A DNA stretch of 54,783 bases from a virus: positions 1 to 54,783 of IMG/VR virus record IMGVR_UViG_3300023179_003650, one strand, 5' to 3'. Both the position numbers and the translations under genes were made by a program. Positions 53,003-54,783 of this stretch are shown here, piece after piece (positions within the stretch are counted from its first letter, which is position 1; each line of letters starts with the position of its first letter). The notes under the pieces are model-generated. The model ran no database searches. It had not been told where the DNA came from and saw only the letters and a list, made by a program, of their open reading frames with translations.

Positions 53003-53686
53003 ATGGAACAGCAAAATGCGAGTTCAAATTTGAACAAACGCAAACCAAAAGGGCCTATCAAATTTAATATTACGTTAAATGAAGAACAAAAACAGGCAAA
53101 ACAACAAATATTGCACAATACCGTTACGCTTTTAAAAGGCGCTGCTGGTTCCGGTAAAACATTATTAGCGTGTCAAATTGCATTGGATATGTTTTTTACT
53201 AGACAAGTAGAGAAGATTATAATTACTCGTCCTGTAGTAGAAGCAGCAGATCCAATAGGATTTCTTCCAGGAGGAATGAAAGAAAAAATGGATCCATGGT
53301 TGGCTCCTATTTACGCTAATTTATACATGTTATATGAAAAAGCATTTATTGATAAATTAGTAGAAGAACAAAAAATTGAAGTATTGCCATTTGCATTTGT
53401 AAGAGGACGTACTTTTGTTAATGCTTTTGTTATTGTCGATGAATGTCAAAACGTTAATCATAACCAAACGGAAATGATTATTGGACGTTTAGGATTAAAT
53501 AGTAAAATGGTTTTTTGCGGGGATACTTCGCAAATTGACTTACGAAATAAAAAAGAATCAGGAATTGATTTCTTTAAAATATTAGAAACAAGAGTAGACG
53601 GCGTAAAAGTAATTACTCTTAAGGAAAACCATAGACATCCTATAGTTCCTTTAGTTTTAGATATTTATAAAGAATATTATTCATGA
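53003..53686 (+). CDS. phoH: PhoH-like ATPase
   Basis: A 227-residue P-loop protein of the PhoH family. Walker A is GAAGSGKT (46-53). Then come KIIITRPVVEAADPIGFLPG, the Walker B-like VIVDECQN, and FCGDTSQIDL, all diagnostic of PhoH and related SF1-like ATPases. PhoH genes are very common in marine phages. The role may be RNA metabolism or phosphate-stress response and is not settled. It overlaps the next gene by 4 bases. Confidence 0.92.
   Translation: MEQQNASSNLNKRKPKGPIKFNITLNEEQKQAKQQILHNTVTLLKGAAGSGKTLLACQIALDMFFTRQVEKIIITRPVVEAADPIGFLPGGMKEKMDPWLAPIYANLYMLYEKAFIDKLVEEQKIEVLPFAFVRGRTFVNAFVIVDECQNVNHNQTEMIIGRLGLNSKMVFCGDTSQIDLRNKKESGIDFFKILETRVDGVKVITLKENHRHPIVPLVLDIYKEYYS
53660..53675 (+). 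promoter_or_regulatory. ATATTTAT motif inside phoH end
   Basis: GATATTTATAAAGAAT lies in the phoH coding end, with the core ending 15 bases before ATG 53683. It could be a promoter embedded in coding sequence, or chance. Confidence 0.3.
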
Positions 53687-54003
53687 CAGAATATAAAAAA
53701 CAATATTTAACCTGGGACCAAACGACGTATCCTATTCAATGGGACAATAATCCGTATACCTGGGAAGAAGTTTTTATATTAATTGAAATTGCTCAAGCAT
53801 TAGAAAATGGCGGCGGAGATTTTGAAGATATATATGGCGGGCTAGATAAAAAGAAAAAACAAACTCTTATTAAATTAGTTGCACGGATTGAAGGGAAAGA
53901 ATATAAAGAATCAAAGTATAAAAAAGAAAATATTAAAGTAATTGCTAAAGGCGTTAAACTTGCTATTAAGGAAGTGTTAAACGTAGATATAAAGGTAGAA
54001 TAA
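53683..54003 (+). CDS. Hypothetical protein after phoH
   Basis: A 106-residue protein overlapping phoH by 4 bases. It has an aromatic start (YLTWDQTTYPIQWDNNPYTW) and an acidic helical middle (EEVFILIEIAQALENGGGDF), ending in a basic region. No family is recognised. Coupling to phoH suggests a functional or expression link. Confidence 0.55.
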   Translation: MTEYKKQYLTWDQTTYPIQWDNNPYTWEEVFILIEIAQALENGGGDFEDIYGGLDKKKKQTLIKLVARIEGKEYKESKYKKENIKVIAKGVKLAIKEVLNVDIKVE

Positions 54004-54004
54004 T

Positions 54005-54580
54005 ATGTATACATTTTTTACGGATAAATCAGAAGTATTTGAATGTAAAATATCATTGCAAGGTGCAAGTATAAACAGCTCTAAAGCTCGTTTAGTTTTA
54101 GAGTCAGAGAATATGAATTTTATTTTTTATGGTAAAATAAATTCAGACGGTAAATGCACTATACCAGTAAACAAATTACGTAATTATTTATCAGAAGATA
54201 CTAAAGGCACTGCTAAATTAGAAGTTATTGCAGAAGATACATATTTTCAGCCATGGAGCGATAAATTTGAAGTTAAAACTTCTAAAAAGATTACCGTTGA
54301 AGTTAAATCAAATTTTAATGAAACATTATTAGAAAATGAAGGCACGGCAAAAGTAATAGTATCTGAAGTAAAAAATATCAAGTCAAATGTTAATAAATTA
54401 TTGGCAATTACGGAAGAATTTATTAAATTATTAAATAAACGAAATATTACAATATATAATTTGTCAGAGAATAAGAAAACTTTAAATACGTTAGGACACC
54501 ATATAGTTAATCGATATAAATTAACAGAGTCTCAACGTTTACAATTAATTAATGCAGTAATCAATAAATTATCTAAATAA
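54005..54580 (+). CDS. Hypothetical protein, beta N-terminus and helical C-terminus
   Basis: A 191-residue protein. The N-terminal part (about 1-100) is a beta-sandwich-like block (CKISLQGASINSSKARLVLE; TAKLEVIAEDTYFQPWSDKF). The C-terminal half is helical (NVNKLLAITEEFIKLLNKRN). No family is recognised. It sits 1 base after the previous gene and 5 bases before the tail-fibre-like gene, perhaps an assembly factor or virion protein. Confidence 0.55.
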   Translation: MYTFFTDKSEVFECKISLQGASINSSKARLVLESENMNFIFYGKINSDGKCTIPVNKLRNYLSEDTKGTAKLEVIAEDTYFQPWSDKFEVKTSKKITVEVKSNFNETLLENEGTAKVIVSEVKNIKSNVNKLLAITEEFIKLLNKRNITIYNLSENKKTLNTLGHHIVNRYKLTESQRLQLINAVINKLSK

Positions 54581-54585
54581 ATTGA

Positions 54586-54783
54586 ATGTCACAAGACAAT
54601 TTTACGGGCCAATTCATAAGCAGTACATTTCAAAGATTACTGCAATTATCAGATAACGGCGATTATATTACAGATGGTACTGGATCGGTAGTCACTTTAC
54701 CCAGTGCTAATACATCTTCACTTTTAACCACTGCTTCTGTATCTTCAAACACAATTACGTTTACAAAAGGTGATGGAAGTACA
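54586..54783 (+). CDS. Start of tail-fibre-like gene, truncated at window end
   Basis: An open frame of exactly 66 codons from ATG 54586 to the last base. The N-terminus SQDNFTGQFISSTFQRLLQL looks like a particle-attachment segment, and the later SSNTITFTKGDGST is a run common in tail-fibre stems of aquatic phages. The 3' end lies beyond the window. If the shared TACA of the two window ends is collapsed, the frame runs into the fibre gene at the window start (see findings). Confidence 0.65.
   Translation, partial: MSQDNFTGQFISSTFQRLLQLSDNGDYITDGTGSVVTLPSANTSSLLTTASVSSNTITFTKGDGST

Noticed and set aside
1-54783. Diversity-generating retroelement acting on the fibre
   Set aside because: No reverse transcriptase and no template/variable repeat pair with adenine-specific differences was seen.

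Overview
The window is a stretch of a tailed bacteriophage genome, most likely a T4-type myovirus. All supported genes lie on the + strand, are tightly packed and often overlap by 1 to 8 bases. The DNA is very A+T-rich. Hallmarks are a gp17-like large terminase, a gp20-like portal, a gp21-like prohead protease, a gp22-like acidic scaffold, a gp23-like major capsid protein, gp25- and gp6-like baseplate wedge proteins, a gp55-like late sigma factor, a primase and gp46/gp47-type recombination nuclease domains. The host cannot be fixed from sequence alone. The A+T-rich code, the scarcity of Shine-Dalgarno (SD) sequences, the style of the tail-fibre repeats and a phage bS21 gene resembling Bacteroidota bS21 make an aquatic Bacteroidota host a reasonable guess. 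No tRNA, CRISPR array, integrase or insertion sequence was seen, and no gap without a gene exceeds about 180 bases.

Layout. 1-4.9 kb: adhesion genes, namely a 5'-truncated tail fibre with eighteen 17-residue repeats and a seven-repeat beta-propeller-like protein. 5-12.8 kb: accessory and regulatory genes (methyltransferase, UV-damage endonuclease UvsE, coiled-coil membrane protein, zinc protein, ClpP-like protease, HD hydrolase, late sigma factor), including an intergenic block of 102 bases without G or C. 12.8-28.5 kb: baseplate and tail-tip genes, including spike-like, gp25-like and gp6-like proteins, a 1341-residue protein and two proteins with a shared C-terminus. 28.5-33.8 kb: DNA metabolism, with a T7-type endonuclease I, an inserted HNH homing endonuclease, a primase, and a single-chain fusion of Mre11-like (gp47) and Rad50-like (gp46) proteins. 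33.8-40.9 kb: structural and accessory genes, including a nucleotidyltransferase-ligase fusion, a HAD-phosphatase fusion, a DUF5872-like protein and a cupin. 41-52.6 kb: DNA packaging and head assembly, with a portal interrupted by an HNH-containing intein and a phage ribosomal protein bS21 just before scaffold and capsid. 52.7-54.8 kb: PhoH, small conserved proteins and the start of another tail-fibre-like gene.

How it fits together. TerL and portal package DNA into a prohead built from capsid protein on a gp22-like core and matured by gp21. Several proteins in this region begin with a short, similar N-terminal helix ending in Glu that resembles T4 capsid-targeting peptides. Four clear intrinsic terminators divide the late region. 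A recurring element around ATATTTAT followed by a TAAA-like run lies 15 to 20 bases before the start codons of many transcription-unit heads. It is the best candidate late promoter for the gp55-like sigma factor. Good SD sequences occur mainly in front of virion genes, including the major capsid gene, which is notable beside a phage-encoded bS21.

The most interesting points are the one-polypeptide Mre11-Rad50 fusion, the phage bS21, the portal intein, the nucleotidyltransferase-ligase fusion with a G-rich tract at its domain junction, the promoter-like motif, and the candidate head-targeting N-termini. The two window ends would also join in frame within one tail-fibre gene if a shared 4-base TACA is collapsed, which may or may not mean circularity.
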